A stretch of DNA of 64,000 nucleotides from an uncultured Bacteroidales bacterium (GTDB lineage: Bacteria; Bacteroidota; Bacteroidia; Bacteroidales; Muribaculaceae). The first letter of the stretch is position 1. Every line of letters begins with the position of its first letter. The notes below the pieces were generated by a model. It was not told the origin of the DNA and ran no database searches. It worked only from the letters and a program-made list of their open reading frames with translations. Location of the stretch: assembly GCA_947570265.1 (NCBI GenBank), contig CANOUR010000001.1:29992-93991 (forward strand), read 5' to 3'. A program made the position numbers and the translations under genes. This document shows positions 44,686 through 53,012 of the stretch, one piece after another.

Positions 44686-46969
44686 AATCAGACTACTGCT
44701 CACATCAGTCATAGTGACGCTGATCGCCCAGGCATGCTCAACCACAAGCCGTCTGGCCAAAGATGAGGTGCTCTACACCGGCGTCAAGAAAATCAAGATC
44801 GAATCTCCCGAAGACGTAAAAGTGCCCGGAGGTCTGTCATCGCAGGTCAGACAGGCTGTCAACGTCAAGCCAAACAACTCGCTATATTCACCCTACTACC
44901 GTTATCCCTTCCCTGTCGGGCTGTGGGTGTGGAACCATTGGGATGAACCGGGCAAAGGCATTGGCAAATGGCTATACGGCAAACTGGTCGAGCAACCGGT
45001 GCTGATCTCCGACGTGCGTCCCGAACTGCGCACGAAGATGATCGATGAAGTGCTCGAAAACAACGGTTTTTTCCGCGGACATGCTTCATATGATCTCGTG
45101 CAAGGCAAAAACAAACGCAAGGCGAGCATACGCTATTCCGTGGAGACAGGGCCTGCATATCTGCTCGACTCCATAATACTGCTGCCCGACACATGCGAGC
45201 TCAACAAACTGATCATCAACACCGCAAAGCGCAGCACTTATCTCAAAAAAGGCGCACGATATTCGACCGACTCCCTGTCGGCGCTACGCATCGACATAGC
45301 CAACTCAGTGCGCAACAAAGGCTACTACTTCTTCCGACCTGACTATATCGAATATCTCGCCGACTCCACCATCAGGCCTCAGTCGATCGCCTTAAAACTC
45401 GACATGGCCGACAACATCCCCTCATGGGCGCTGAGAAAATATGTGACCGGACGCATCACCACCACCATCCATCGCACCAACGGCGACGGAGTGGCCGACA
45501 CATTCCAGACCTCGAAAGGAACAGTGATACAGATGACACCCTCGCATCTGCGCCGCAAACTCATACCCGAGTGCATCGCATTCCGTCCCGGACGCACATT
45601 CTCCGTCCGCGCCATGAACACCACCCAGACCTATTTCTCACGTCTGGGCATATTCAAAGCCATCGAAATCAATGCCGTGCCCGACACCACGGCCTCACAA
45701 CCCACTCTCGACGTGTTCATCGACTGCACACTCGACTCGCCACTCGAAGCCTCGCTCGAGGTCAACGCGACATCAAAAAGCAACAGCTATCTTGGCCCGG
45801 GTCTGATATTTTCAGTCACAAACAAAAACCTGTTCGGCGGTGGCGAACAACTGTCGCTGCGCCTCAACGGATCATACGAATGGCAAACCGGACGCAACCG
45901 CGGCAAAGGCGGTGTGTTCAACTCCTACGAACTCGGCATTTCCGGATCGCTCGCATTCCCGCGACTGCTTGCACCATCATGGATCACTCGCAGGCGGCGC
46001 GTCCTCAACTGGACCCGCATCTCCCTCGCGGCCGACGTGCTCAACCGCCCGCACTATTTCCGTCTCGCACAATTCAATCTCGGCTACACCTACGACTGGC
46101 AACACTCGCGCCACGTGTCAAACTCGCTGACTCTTTTCAAGCTCACATACACCAAACTGATCCACACCACCACCGACTTCGACTCGATCATGAACCAGAA
46201 TCCGGCCGTGGCACTGAGCTTCCGCAGCCAGTATATACCTCAGATGAGCTATACCTACACCTACGACCGCGAATGGCGTCACCGCCACACACTCAACTTC
46301 CAGCTGACGCTTCAGGAAGCAGGCAACGCATTCTGGTCAGTCTATCAACTCTGCGGCAAACACGGTGAGAAAAAACTGTTTGGAAATCCGTTCTCGCAAT
46401 TTGTCAAAGCCACAGCGCAGGTGGTCTACGGTCGGCGCATCACCTCACGCGACATATGGCTCGTCAGCCGTTTGTTCGTCGGAGCGGCACACGCCTACGG
46501 CAACTCGTCGCAGGTACCCTACAGCGAACAATTCTACATCGGAGGCGCCAACTCGATCAGAGCGTTCACAGTCCGCTCGATAGGCCCCGGATCATATCGC
46601 CCGCCCCAGTCCATGGTCAATGGCTATTTCGACCAGACCGGCACATTCAAGCTCGAAGCCAACGCCGAGCTGCGCTTCCCTATCCTTGGCCCGCTGCACG
46701 GAGCGGTGTTTGTCGATGCCGGCAACATTTGGCTGCTTGAGAACGATCCACAGCGACCCGGCGGACAACTGCGCGCGTCAACATTCTGGAACGACATAGC
46801 CCTCGGCACAGGCGTGGGACTACGCTTCGACATCAGCATGCTCGTCATACGCGCCGACCTCGGCATAGGCATCCACGCCCCCTACAAAACATCGCGCTCA
46901 GGCTACTACAACATGGAGTCGTTCGGCAAATCACTCGCATTTCATCTTGCCATCGGATATCCCTTCTGA
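44672..46969 (+). CDS. TamL-type outer-membrane lipoprotein of the BamA/TamA superfamily
   Basis: A protein of 765 residues. The signal peptide ends in LIAQAC, so it is lipidated, which separates Bacteroidetes TamL from proteobacterial TamA. POTRA-like periplasmic segments fill about 30-380, and the C-terminal Omp85 barrel (about 390-765) holds VNATSKSNSYLGPGLIFSVTNKNLFGGG, the IGGANSIRAFTVRSIGPG lid-type loop and the final FHLAIGYPF strand ending in Phe. It forms the outer-membrane partner of TamB. Start may be ATG 44672 or 44675. Confidence 0.92.
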   Translation: MMKSKIRLLLTSVIVTLIAQACSTTSRLAKDEVLYTGVKKIKIESPEDVKVPGGLSSQVRQAVNVKPNNSLYSPYYRYPFPVGLWVWNHWDEPGKGIGKWLYGKLVEQPVLISDVRPELRTKMIDEVLENNGFFRGHASYDLVQGKNKRKASIRYSVETGPAYLLDSIILLPDTCELNKLIINTAKRSTYLKKGARYSTDSLSALRIDIANSVRNKGYYFFRPDYIEYLADSTIRPQSIALKLDMADNIPSWALRKYVTGRITTTIHRTNGDGVADTFQTSKGTVIQMTPSHLRRKLIPECIAFRPGRTFSVRAMNTTQTYFSRLGIFKAIEINAVPDTTASQPTLDVFIDCTLDSPLEASLEVNATSKSNSYLGPGLIFSVTNKNLFGGGEQLSLRLNGSYEWQTGRNRGKGGVFNSYELGISGSLAFPRLLAPSWITRRRRVLNWTRISLAADVLNRPHYFRLAQFNLGYTYDWQHSRHVSNSLTLFKLTYTKLIHTTTDFDSIMNQNPAVALSFRSQYIPQMSYTYTYDREWRHRHTLNFQLTLQEAGNAFWSVYQLCGKHGEKKLFGNPFSQFVKATAQVVYGRRITSRDIWLVSRLFVGAAHAYGNSSQVPYSEQFYIGGANSIRAFTVRSIGPGSYRPPQSMVNGYFDQTGTFKLEANAELRFPILGPLHGAVFVDAGNIWLLENDPQRPGGQLRASTFWNDIALGTGVGLRFDISMLVIRADLGIGIHAPYKTSRSGYYNMESFGKSLAFHLAIGYPF

Positions 46970-47008
46970 CAACATGAACCACTCCCCTCGGCCGGACGTT
47001 TATAAGTC

Positions 47009-47374
47009 ATGAAACCACGATTTTACATATCAGCCTACATGGCCATCGCCATCCTTGCGTCATGCACTCCAAAGACTGAAAAAATCGAGTTGCAGGCCGA
47101 GGATTTCCGCACACGCATTGAAAAATGCGGCGACACCGACAGTCTGAGAATTCTTGTCGAACAAGCCGTCGCACACGCACAAACCCTTGCCGACCGCGGC
47201 CGCACCGGCGAAGCCGACCTCTATCTCTGTGAGATCCAGGAAGCCCTCGCCAACAAGACACAACACCAACACCTGTCGGCCTATTTCGACAGCGCAAAGG
47301 CCACTGTACGCAACCTCCCCGCTGCCCCTGCCGACACAACCGCACAATCCGACACCATCTGCCCCAGCATATGA
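47009..47374 (+). CDS. Small putative lipoprotein
   Basis: A protein of 121 residues with a signal peptide ending in ILASC (Cys at about residue 19). The mature part is helical and charged (LQAEDFRTRIEKCGDTDSLRILVEQAVAHAQTLADRGRTGEADLYLCEIQEAL) with a Pro/Thr tail. I do not recognise a domain. It follows tamL by 39 bases and is probably the last gene of that operon, so an envelope role is likely. A hairpin at 47394-47435 follows, and the AT-rich island begins there. Confidence 0.65.
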   Translation: MKPRFYISAYMAIAILASCTPKTEKIELQAEDFRTRIEKCGDTDSLRILVEQAVAHAQTLADRGRTGEADLYLCEIQEALANKTQHQHLSAYFDSAKATVRNLPAAPADTTAQSDTICPSI

Positions 47375-47393
47375 GATTTCGTTTTCCCTAATT

Positions 47394-47435
47394 CTATTTA
47401 AAGTGAGTTCGATATATGAATTCACTTAAATATAG
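47394..47435 (+). terminator. Hairpin at the left edge of the AT-rich island
   Basis: CTATTTAAAGTGAGTTC pairs imperfectly with GAATTCACTTAAATATAG around GATATAT. It probably ends the tamB-tamL transcript and may also end the convergent island operon. Confidence 0.5.
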
Positions 47436-47453
47436 AAAATATATACACCATTA

Positions 47454-47794
47454 TCATTCTATAGGTTGTGGGGTATATTCATGGGGCCAATTTTGAGTGT
47501 TCAGCTCTAATAATTGATTTCCAAAAAGGCTATGAGCGAGTGTGATTATTATATATATCACGCATAAGAGAATAATGCGATATTTTCTTGGTCTGGCATT
47601 TTTAATAGCAAAAAATAGTGCTATAATGCCGGGAACAAAAAAATCAATCTATCCCAAAGCGTCAACGGTTTATAATAAAGTATGACCGCACATTCTCCAA
47701 TTTCCACATAATGTCTCTCTAAAAGAGCCTCCATGATAATCAAGCATATAATTAAAATGCTAAATTGGACAAGCCCAGTTCTAACTTTACTCAT
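47454..47794 (-). pseudogene. Small membrane protein gene broken by a one-base frameshift
   Basis: The reading frame starts at ATG 47794, overlapping the end of the upstream gene by eight bases, and hits TAG at 47621-47623 after 57 codons. Adding one T to the T7 run (47637-47643) continues the frame to TGA at 47454 and gives a 113-residue protein with three hydrophobic segments (FSILIICLIIMEALL, IFFVPGIIALFFAI, YRIILLCVIYIIITLAHSLF). The continuity across the run is what supports a frameshift. It could be decay, phase variation or a sequencing error. The function is unknown. Confidence 0.7.
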
Positions 47795-48221
47795 GATCTA
47801 ATATGGGAATTATGTCGCATTTGTATTGAGTCCCCTTTTGCCATTTTCTAATTAGGATGTTATTCTTGTTAATTTCATCATCAATCCAATAGCCTTTATT
47901 CTCGCCAAGAGGATATTCTATTGCCTTACCACTTCTGAGGATTATTATTACCCAATAACCCGTCATATTATATGGCATGAATTTTACTACAATCCTCTGT
48001 ATCTGACTCTTTTCAAAAGATGATAGTGGGCGCAGTTTTATTATTGTCCAATCCTTAGGGAGACATGTACTTTTATTGGGAATGATATTCTTTATCCATT
48101 CAATTCTTTCTCCAAAATTGAAAAAATAACCTCTACGATATGCCATAACCAATGGAATGACAATAAAGATTATGATGTTTATTATTAGAGCAATAGTCAA
48201 GCTCGGTGCATCTTCATCCAT
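47787..48221 (-). CDS. Unknown small membrane protein
   Basis: A protein of 144 residues with one N-terminal membrane helix (LTIALIINIIIFIVIPLVMAY), then a soluble beta-rich part (WTIIKLRPLSSFEKSQIQRIVVKF, GYWVIIILRSGKAIEYPLGENKGYWID). No known domain recognised. The base composition is very AT-rich, unlike the genes before 47374. It overlaps the frameshifted gene downstream by eight bases, so both belong to one cotranslated tail of the island operon. Membrane anchor plus small globular domain fits many immunity-type proteins, but this is only a resemblance. Confidence 0.65.
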   Translation of the reverse strand: MDEDAPSLTIALIINIIIFIVIPLVMAYRRGYFFNFGERIEWIKNIIPNKSTCLPKDWTIIKLRPLSSFEKSQIQRIVVKFMPYNMTGYWVIIILRSGKAIEYPLGENKGYWIDDEINKNNILIRKWQKGTQYKCDIIPILDHE

Positions 48222-48276
48222 TTTAAGTCGGTGTCATTTAATACTTTAGTCGTCTACTTGTTTTTTGCTTGTAGTT

Positions 48277-48447
48277 TTACTGTACTTGATATATTCTCCA
48301 TAGCACGTGATTTAATTCTAACAAGTTTGCAGTCAATTCTACGGCAATCACAATCAATGCAATAGCTATGATAGTCAGAATAAATTTCAAGTACAGGTTT
48401 TCAATCTTTGAAAACTTATATTTAATTTGTTGAATTTTTACTTGCAT
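48277..48447 (-). CDS. 56-residue single-pass membrane protein
   Basis: ATG 48447 to TAA 48277 encodes 56 residues: a basic N-terminus (MQVKIQQIKYKFSKIENLYL), one strong membrane helix (FILTIIAIALIVIAVELTANLL) and a short tail. The positive-inside pattern is good and the spacing to its neighbours (28 bases after the glycohydrolase stop, 55 bases before the next start) fits the operon. It is too short for most gene finders. No homologue is recalled. Confidence 0.55.
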   Translation of the reverse strand: MQVKIQQIKYKFSKIENLYLKFILTIIAIALIVIAVELTANLLELNHVLWRIYQVQ

Positions 48448-48475
48448 AACGAACCATTAAATTTAATATTAGACC

Positions 48476-49429
48476 TTAATCACATTGATTGGTTGTGAGT
48501 TGTGCCATAAATTCATTAATATTCGTTTGAAATATTACCTGATCATGTAGATTTTCAATGTAATATACAGGAATGGATTTAAGACCGTATTTAGCGCCAA
48601 GAATAGCACAAGATATAGCTGCATTTGTATCAGCGCCACCTCCTTCATTTACTATAGCTAACAGCCCCTCTTCAAAAGATGTAGCGTGCCAATAGCACCA
48701 CAATGCGGCAGATAAAGTACGGAGAGTATATCCAATCGAAGATGAATCATCTAAATTCAGAGATGAAATATCCGAGCTTTTATATGCTATATCAATCCAC
48801 TCGTCTATTCGTTTATCATATTGGCATCCAATGGATTTTACCTCATCATAAGTTAACTCTCGTTTTCCCCAAACAAGATTATGAATAATTGATACGGCAA
48901 TAGCGCAAGAACCAACACATCGTGGATCATAATGAGTTAGTTTACAAATTGTTTCTGCTTGTTCTATAACATCCCCTTTAGATAATAAGCCAACAACAGA
49001 AGTTCTCATTAAAGCTCCATTTGCAGCACTCTGTTTTCTTGACAATTCCCACCATAATTTTGAACACATTTCCGGTTGCTGTACATAATCAGACATACAT
49101 AATACTTTGAATGTATGCCCTCCTATCCCTAACGGTTCTCCATTAAACCAATCTTTGAAATTCTGTGCAACCTTTTTTATGTTAAACTTGCCATTTTCAT
49201 ACGCCTTCAATATGCAAATCATCATGTCGGTATCATCTGTCCAAGCTCCTTTTTGCCATCTATTCCTATGACTATCTTGTAAAATATCTTCATATCTTGA
49301 TAATCCATTAGGGTATATTTCTTTTATCTCTGTTTTATTCATAAACTCTGAGCCTAATCCAAGGGCATCTCCAATAGCCTGTCCGTACAGGCATCCTAAT
49401 ATCCTATCTGAATATTCTGTATTGTTCAT
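48476..49429 (-). CDS. ADP-ribosylglycohydrolase (DraG/ARH) family protein, one metal Asp missing
   Basis: A protein of 317 residues from MNNTEYSDRILGCLYGQAIGDALGLG. The ARH fold is seen in GDALG, WTDDTDMMI (metal-binding DDT), SAANGALMRTSV and the late motif EGGGADTNAA. In canonical members the late motif is GGDxDT; here the first Asp is Gly (codon GGC). The family removes ADP-ribose from Arg or Ser side chains; some members are immunity proteins against ADP-ribosylating toxins. With one ligand gone the activity may be reduced, altered or lost. A longer frame upstream to 49564 is not needed. AT-rich like its neighbours. Confidence 0.85.
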   Translation of the reverse strand: MNNTEYSDRILGCLYGQAIGDALGLGSEFMNKTEIKEIYPNGLSRYEDILQDSHRNRWQKGAWTDDTDMMICILKAYENGKFNIKKVAQNFKDWFNGEPLGIGGHTFKVLCMSDYVQQPEMCSKLWWELSRKQSAANGALMRTSVVGLLSKGDVIEQAETICKLTHYDPRCVGSCAIAVSIIHNLVWGKRELTYDEVKSIGCQYDKRIDEWIDIAYKSSDISSLNLDDSSSIGYTLRTLSAALWCYWHATSFEEGLLAIVNEGGGADTNAAISCAILGAKYGLKSIPVYYIENLHDQVIFQTNINEFMAQLTTNQCD

Positions 49430-49466
49430 CTTAATTGAAAGTAATTGATGAGAGTATAAAGGGAGG

Positions 49467-49859
49467 TTAATTGATTCTCTTAAAAATGACACCTGCAAAA
49501 ATATTAGCAGGAATACTTTTGTCCACATGGGAAATAGTCGGATATGTATTTCCCTGAAAAACAATCATACATTTGACCTTTTTACATTTTCTAAATATAC
49601 CGTCATAACAAATAATCCATTCTTCTCCAATGTTATGGAATATTGAATTACGTTGATTAGTTAATGGAATTGAAGCAGGAAAAGCACATTCTTCTGTAAT
49701 ATCTCCACTTTCTTTCACCCCATCAAAAAATGCAAGAACATCTGGGCTTATCAGATTATGTTTGAGGGTTTGACTTACCTCAAACATAAATCCGATACCT
49801 CCGATATATACGAGTTCTGTAGATGAAAAAACAACATTATTCCTTGTATTCATATCCAT
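49467..49859 (-). CDS. Unknown protein of the AT-rich island
   Basis: A protein of 130 residues from MDMNTRNNVVFSSTELVYIGGIGFMF. It is soluble and beta-rich, with HNIGEEWIICYDGIFRKCKKVKCMIVF and a C-terminal SIPANIFAGVIFKRIN. No recognised domain and no signal peptide. It overlaps the end of the frameshifted upstream gene by 23 bases and is followed 37 bases later by the glycohydrolase gene, so all are in one operon. A longer start at 49886 is possible. Confidence 0.6.
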   Translation of the reverse strand: MDMNTRNNVVFSSTELVYIGGIGFMFEVSQTLKHNLISPDVLAFFDGVKESGDITEECAFPASIPLTNQRNSIFHNIGEEWIICYDGIFRKCKKVKCMIVFQGNTYPTISHVDKSIPANIFAGVIFKRIN

Positions 49860-50129
49860 ATATTTTTCGGAACTTGGCTTTCGCACGCTCTTTAATCATT
49901 TCATCCGGTTCAAACTCTGAATATTCATCTTCTGAACGTAGTTGCCTCATTATCTTCTCAAAGTGATACCAGTCTTGCAGTCTTTTAGCTTCTGCTTCAT
50001 CTTCAGCATTTGTTCGACCTTCATAGCAACGGAGTTTGTAATCCTGTTGCTCAATAGTCTTTCAGACTGTCTCTGTGCATAGAGCAGAATAACCGTTCCT
50101 ATTGCTATTATTGCTATTGCTTCAATCAT
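49837..50129 (-). pseudogene. Small membrane-anchored charged protein gene with a one-base frameshift
   Basis: ATG 50129 overlaps the TGA of the ATPase gene (ATGA). The first frame gives a hydrophobic start (IEAIAIIAIGTVILLYAQRQSE) and then runs into a stop. A second frame, open from about 50060 to TAA 49837-49839, encodes a convincing continuation (KTIEQQDYKLRCYEGR..., AEAKRLQDWYHFEKIMRQL, EPDEMIKERAKAKFRKIYGY). One extra A after GAA at about 50060-50062 would join them into a protein of about 97 residues: one membrane helix plus a charged helical domain. Real decay and sequencing error are both possible. Confidence 0.65.
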
Positions 50130-51070
50130 TGCTTGCTTATAAAGTGCTCCTTTGCCTCATAAAACAGATTAAAATAGTGCTTCATATTATCAAGTTCCCA
50201 CCAATTACAAATATCTACTGGATTGTGGTCAAGATTGTAAATCTTGGCGCCATCCATAGACAGGATGAAAGCCGAGTGAGAAGCTATGATAAATTGACAT
50301 TTGCCATATCTTGCAAGATATTGAATTATAGATGATAATTTCATTTGAAATTCACATGACATGCTGTTTTCTGGCTCATCAAGAAGATATAAACCGGGGG
50401 CTTCCAATAATTCAGAAAGTTTCATCAAGGCAGTTTCACCATTACTAAAACCTCTCTCTATTTTGCCAATCCTATCAATTAGCAATTTATTGAAAGAATA
50501 GTTTTTGCCTCTTCGGGCTTTCATTACTTCAACACCTCTTGAATATCTATCTACATTGTAGCCTGTGTTAAAATTCAAATGTTTTGGCAATTCCTCCGGA
50601 TTGCTGAAATCATCCATGAGAAAATAACTCTTCTGAAGTTTTTTGTCATTTTCAAGTCTTAACTCAAGCATCCAATGGAATATATCATCACTTGTCAACA
50701 CAGTAGTGACCTTTGAAATATCATATTTCTGAGGTGTGCGATGTCCTTTATATAATGTCTCACCTGCAAGTGTTTTGCTTGAGATATACTGACACCTATT
50801 CACATATTCTATGAAGTATGGGCTAGAATTAAACATGGATTGTCTGTCGGCACATAATTTCTGACTAATAACATTTATTATTGTGGACTTGCCAGATCCA
50901 TTGCCACCATAGAGTATCGTTATAGGCTCTAAGTCCAATGACCATAACCCCATATTTGATGTAAGGTGGAAAGGATAACTGTGTTCATCGTAAAATGAAC
51001 CCTTTCGCTCATCATGAATAAGAGTATCATGTTCAAGATCGGGAAATATGAATTTTTCAAGATATGTCAT
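50126..51070 (-). CDS. AAA-type (ABC/RecF-like) ATPase, possible defence ATPase
   Basis: A protein of 314 residues from MTYLEKFIFPDLEHD. Walker A is YGGNGSGKSTIINVI, the signature-like segment is GFSNGETALMKLSELL, and Walker B is GLYLLDEPENSMS followed by a switch region FIIASHSAFILSM. This is the AAA_21/AAA_23 fold of SMC- or OLD-like ATPases used in many anti-phage and toxin-antitoxin modules. No TOPRIM nuclease domain is fused. The stop overlaps the next ATG. Upstream it follows the MITE-split gene. The partner and target are unknown. Confidence 0.8.
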   Translation of the reverse strand: MTYLEKFIFPDLEHDTLIHDERKGSFYDEHSYPFHLTSNMGLWSLDLEPITILYGGNGSGKSTIINVISQKLCADRQSMFNSSPYFIEYVNRCQYISSKTLAGETLYKGHRTPQKYDISKVTTVLTSDDIFHWMLELRLENDKKLQKSYFLMDDFSNPEELPKHLNFNTGYNVDRYSRGVEVMKARRGKNYSFNKLLIDRIGKIERGFSNGETALMKLSELLEAPGLYLLDEPENSMSCEFQMKLSSIIQYLARYGKCQFIIASHSAFILSMDGAKIYNLDHNPVDICNWWELDNMKHYFNLFYEAKEHFISKQ

Positions 51071-51099
51071 AATCGAATTTAGGTTTTGGAAATGTGTAA

Positions 51100-51743
51100 T
51101 CAAAACAGAGCAAAACCACTTCCAGACAGTTTTTCCATAGCTTGTTCATAACAATATTTACCAAACTCAGCACCGTCTTTTACGATTAAACCTGTATTAT
51201 TGTGATTTTTTCCCTCATCGGGGCTACATATAGCATAGCCTCCAAATGAGTATTCAGCTGTAAAATAGAGATAACCTTTGATTTTCCTATTGATAGCAAT
51301 ACAGGCTAACCCAACTTCTGTAGCAATCATTGTATTAGGTATTGTAATGAAGAAAATTTCTATGTCAGGATGGAGATTAAATTCGGACTTTACAACCTTT
51401 GTCTTAGAAATTGTTTAAATTTATTTATCGCAGGATTTGAGAATGATTGTCATTTGGATTTTTAATCAAGATGAAGGAGTTTAGGGGTTCCTAAATGACT
51501 GAATCATGATTAAAAATACATTGACAAGACTCTCAAAGACAAGATAGAATAAATTTTAAACAGTTTCTTAGATACAAGAGATTTATATTTCGGATAAGCA
51601 ATAGACACACTCTCAAAGCTTAAAGCAACCTCAAAAAGAGTATCCAATTTCCACCAAGAATATAAAGCTCTGGGAATATAATCGAAACTTAAGAAGTAAT
51701 TATATGCAAGTATCAATTTTGCAGTGTCAGTTTTCATTCCCAT
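51100..51743 (-). pseudogene. Gene of unknown function split by a MITE
   Basis: The N-terminal part (51743 down to 51568) encodes MGMKTDTAKLILAYNY...PKYKSLVSK, and the C-terminal part (51403 down to 51100) encodes TKVVKSEFNLHPDIEIFFIT...MEKLSGSGFALF. Removing the 161-bp element and one copy of its TTA target duplication restores a single 159-residue frame, with codons reading TCT AAG ACA AAG across the junction. The restored protein has no known domain; the second half looks alpha/beta. It starts inside the end of the retropepsin-like gene (17-base overlap). Confidence 0.8.
51407..51567. mobile_element. 161-bp MITE-like element with TTA target duplication
   Basis: Terminal inverted repeats are GAAATTGTTTAAATTTATT at the left and GAAACTGTTTAAAATTTATT read inward from the right. 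It is flanked on both sides by TTA (51404-51406 and 51568-51570). It has no coding capacity. The three-base TA-rich duplication resembles those left by some IS5-family transposases, but no parent IS is in the window. Confidence 0.8.
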
Positions 51744-52140
51744 CTTTAATTATTAGTTCGTTGAAATCAATCAGGCATTTATTCTCTAAGAGAAAAGGAA
51801 TGCCCAATACTCCATGTATCTGTAGGCCTGTTTCTGCTTGTACTTGGGTAATGGCATCATTGGCTTCAAGAACAACAAAGGGAGCTTTGTACCTCATATC
51901 ATCAAACTGCAAATCTGCATTTACAATAATTGATGGTTTTAATGAGCCATCAATTCCCATGATGTTCTGACTTTCTGAGGTCTGAGTAAAGTAGTCCTTG
52001 AAATGATTATACACAAAATCAAAGATTACGTCATTTGTTGAGCCAGTGTCTATCAAAAAACACAAGTTCTTAGGATTTTCTGTGGTCAGAATAAGGGGTA
52101 ATCCCGCTTTCTCTAAACCATAATGTATTGGGTATTCCAT
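51727..52140 (-). CDS. Retropepsin-like aspartic protease domain protein
   Basis: A protein of 137 residues: a single pepsin-like lobe with the catalytic CFLIDTGSTNDVIF motif (DTGS) near residue 31, a flap-like middle and the second hydrophobic-hydrophobic-Gly motif GVLGIPFLLEN. Such one-lobe domains work as homodimers, as in retroviral proteases and bacterial clan AA proteins. No signal peptide, so cytoplasmic. It lies 13 bases after the WG-repeat gene stop and overlaps the next gene, supporting a shared pathway. The substrate is unknown. Confidence 0.75.
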   Translation of the reverse strand: MEYPIHYGLEKAGLPLILTTENPKNLCFLIDTGSTNDVIFDFVYNHFKDYFTQTSESQNIMGIDGSLKPSIIVNADLQFDDMRYKAPFVVLEANDAITQVQAETGLQIHGVLGIPFLLENKCLIDFNELIIKDGNEN

Positions 52141-52153
52141 TTAATGTTTATTT

Positions 52154-52957
52154 TTAGTCAATATTCCAATAGTTGCTCTCATCCCCTTCAAAGGCATCAA
52201 GTCTTGACTCTTCAAGATAATCGTTATAATCATTGTATGTGTCATAATTTCTTGAATAGTGCTGAATATGCTTAGTTTGAGCAAGATATTTAGCTTGTCT
52301 TATTCTCTTTTTGCCAACATTGTTTTTATGATGGAGTAAACAAAATACTTTACCTGCACTATTGCATACAATTGATATTGATGGGTTTAACATGCAGTTG
52401 TCGTTGGAAACTATCCCGATATTTGTACCATAATAAAATGATACAACATTGTTGTTGGTGTTGACTCTCACAAAGATTCTGCTTACATTAAATTCTGCTT
52501 TGAACTCATCAATAGTATAAGTCCGGATATATTTAAGTCCATCCAAGACAATATGATTTTCAGCTTTTAGTAAGTTAATTTTACACTCTTTGCCATTCTT
52601 GACGGCTTTAAGGTTGTCAAGATATTTTTCATTTAGAATCCAGATGTTATCATACTCACATGGCACCACTATAAGCCCCATCGTATTGATAATCCCCCAG
52701 TATTGCTTGTCCTCTATTGCGCTATATTGAATTACTCTTGCATAACCACATGTAAACATGTGATCAAGCCACATATAATTTCCAAAAGGAATAATAACTT
52801 GATTCTCTTGGTTTATATAAGCATATTGGTACTTAATGTTTTGTACACATGCCAATCCACATGAGAATGGATAAAACTCTATATATTGTGGAGCAATAAT
52901 CACTTCTCCACAATCATTCTTTAGTCCGTATAGACCATTTTCCTGATATATTTCCAT
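52154..52957 (-). CDS. WG-repeat containing protein
   Basis: A protein of 267 residues from MEIYQENGLYGLKNDCGEVI; a GTG start at 52975 would add six residues. The N-terminal half has three WG-type repeats (NGLYGLKNDCGEVIIAPQYIEFYPF, QYAYINQENQVIIPFGNYMW, YWGIINTMGLIVVPCEYDNIW), beta modules of unknown ligand. The C-terminal half is Asn/Tyr-rich with a basic segment (KKRIRQAKYLAQTKHIQHYSRNYD). WG proteins are common in Bacteroidetes accessory loci, often near toxins and immunity genes. It is the first gene after the island promoter and structured leader. Confidence 0.75.
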   Translation of the reverse strand: MEIYQENGLYGLKNDCGEVIIAPQYIEFYPFSCGLACVQNIKYQYAYINQENQVIIPFGNYMWLDHMFTCGYARVIQYSAIEDKQYWGIINTMGLIVVPCEYDNIWILNEKYLDNLKAVKNGKECKINLLKAENHIVLDGLKYIRTYTIDEFKAEFNVSRIFVRVNTNNNVVSFYYGTNIGIVSNDNCMLNPSISIVCNSAGKVFCLLHHKNNVGKKRIRQAKYLAQTKHIQHYSRNYDTYNDYNDYLEESRLDAFEGDESNYWNID

Positions 52958-53012
52958 AGGCTCTTTTTGCGACACAGCAAAAAGAAGGTGCAGGCTTATG
53001 TACTTAATTTGC

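Noticed and set aside
47394..47435. A remnant of the 58-kb MITE, since both contain AAGTGAGT...TTC and an inverted counterpart
   Set aside because: The shared stretch is short and gapped, and a simple terminator hairpin explains the sequence equally well.
51727..52140. A retroelement protease, from the DTGS motif
   Set aside because: No reverse transcriptase or integrase domain is linked; single-lobe aspartic protease domains occur in cellular bacterial proteins.
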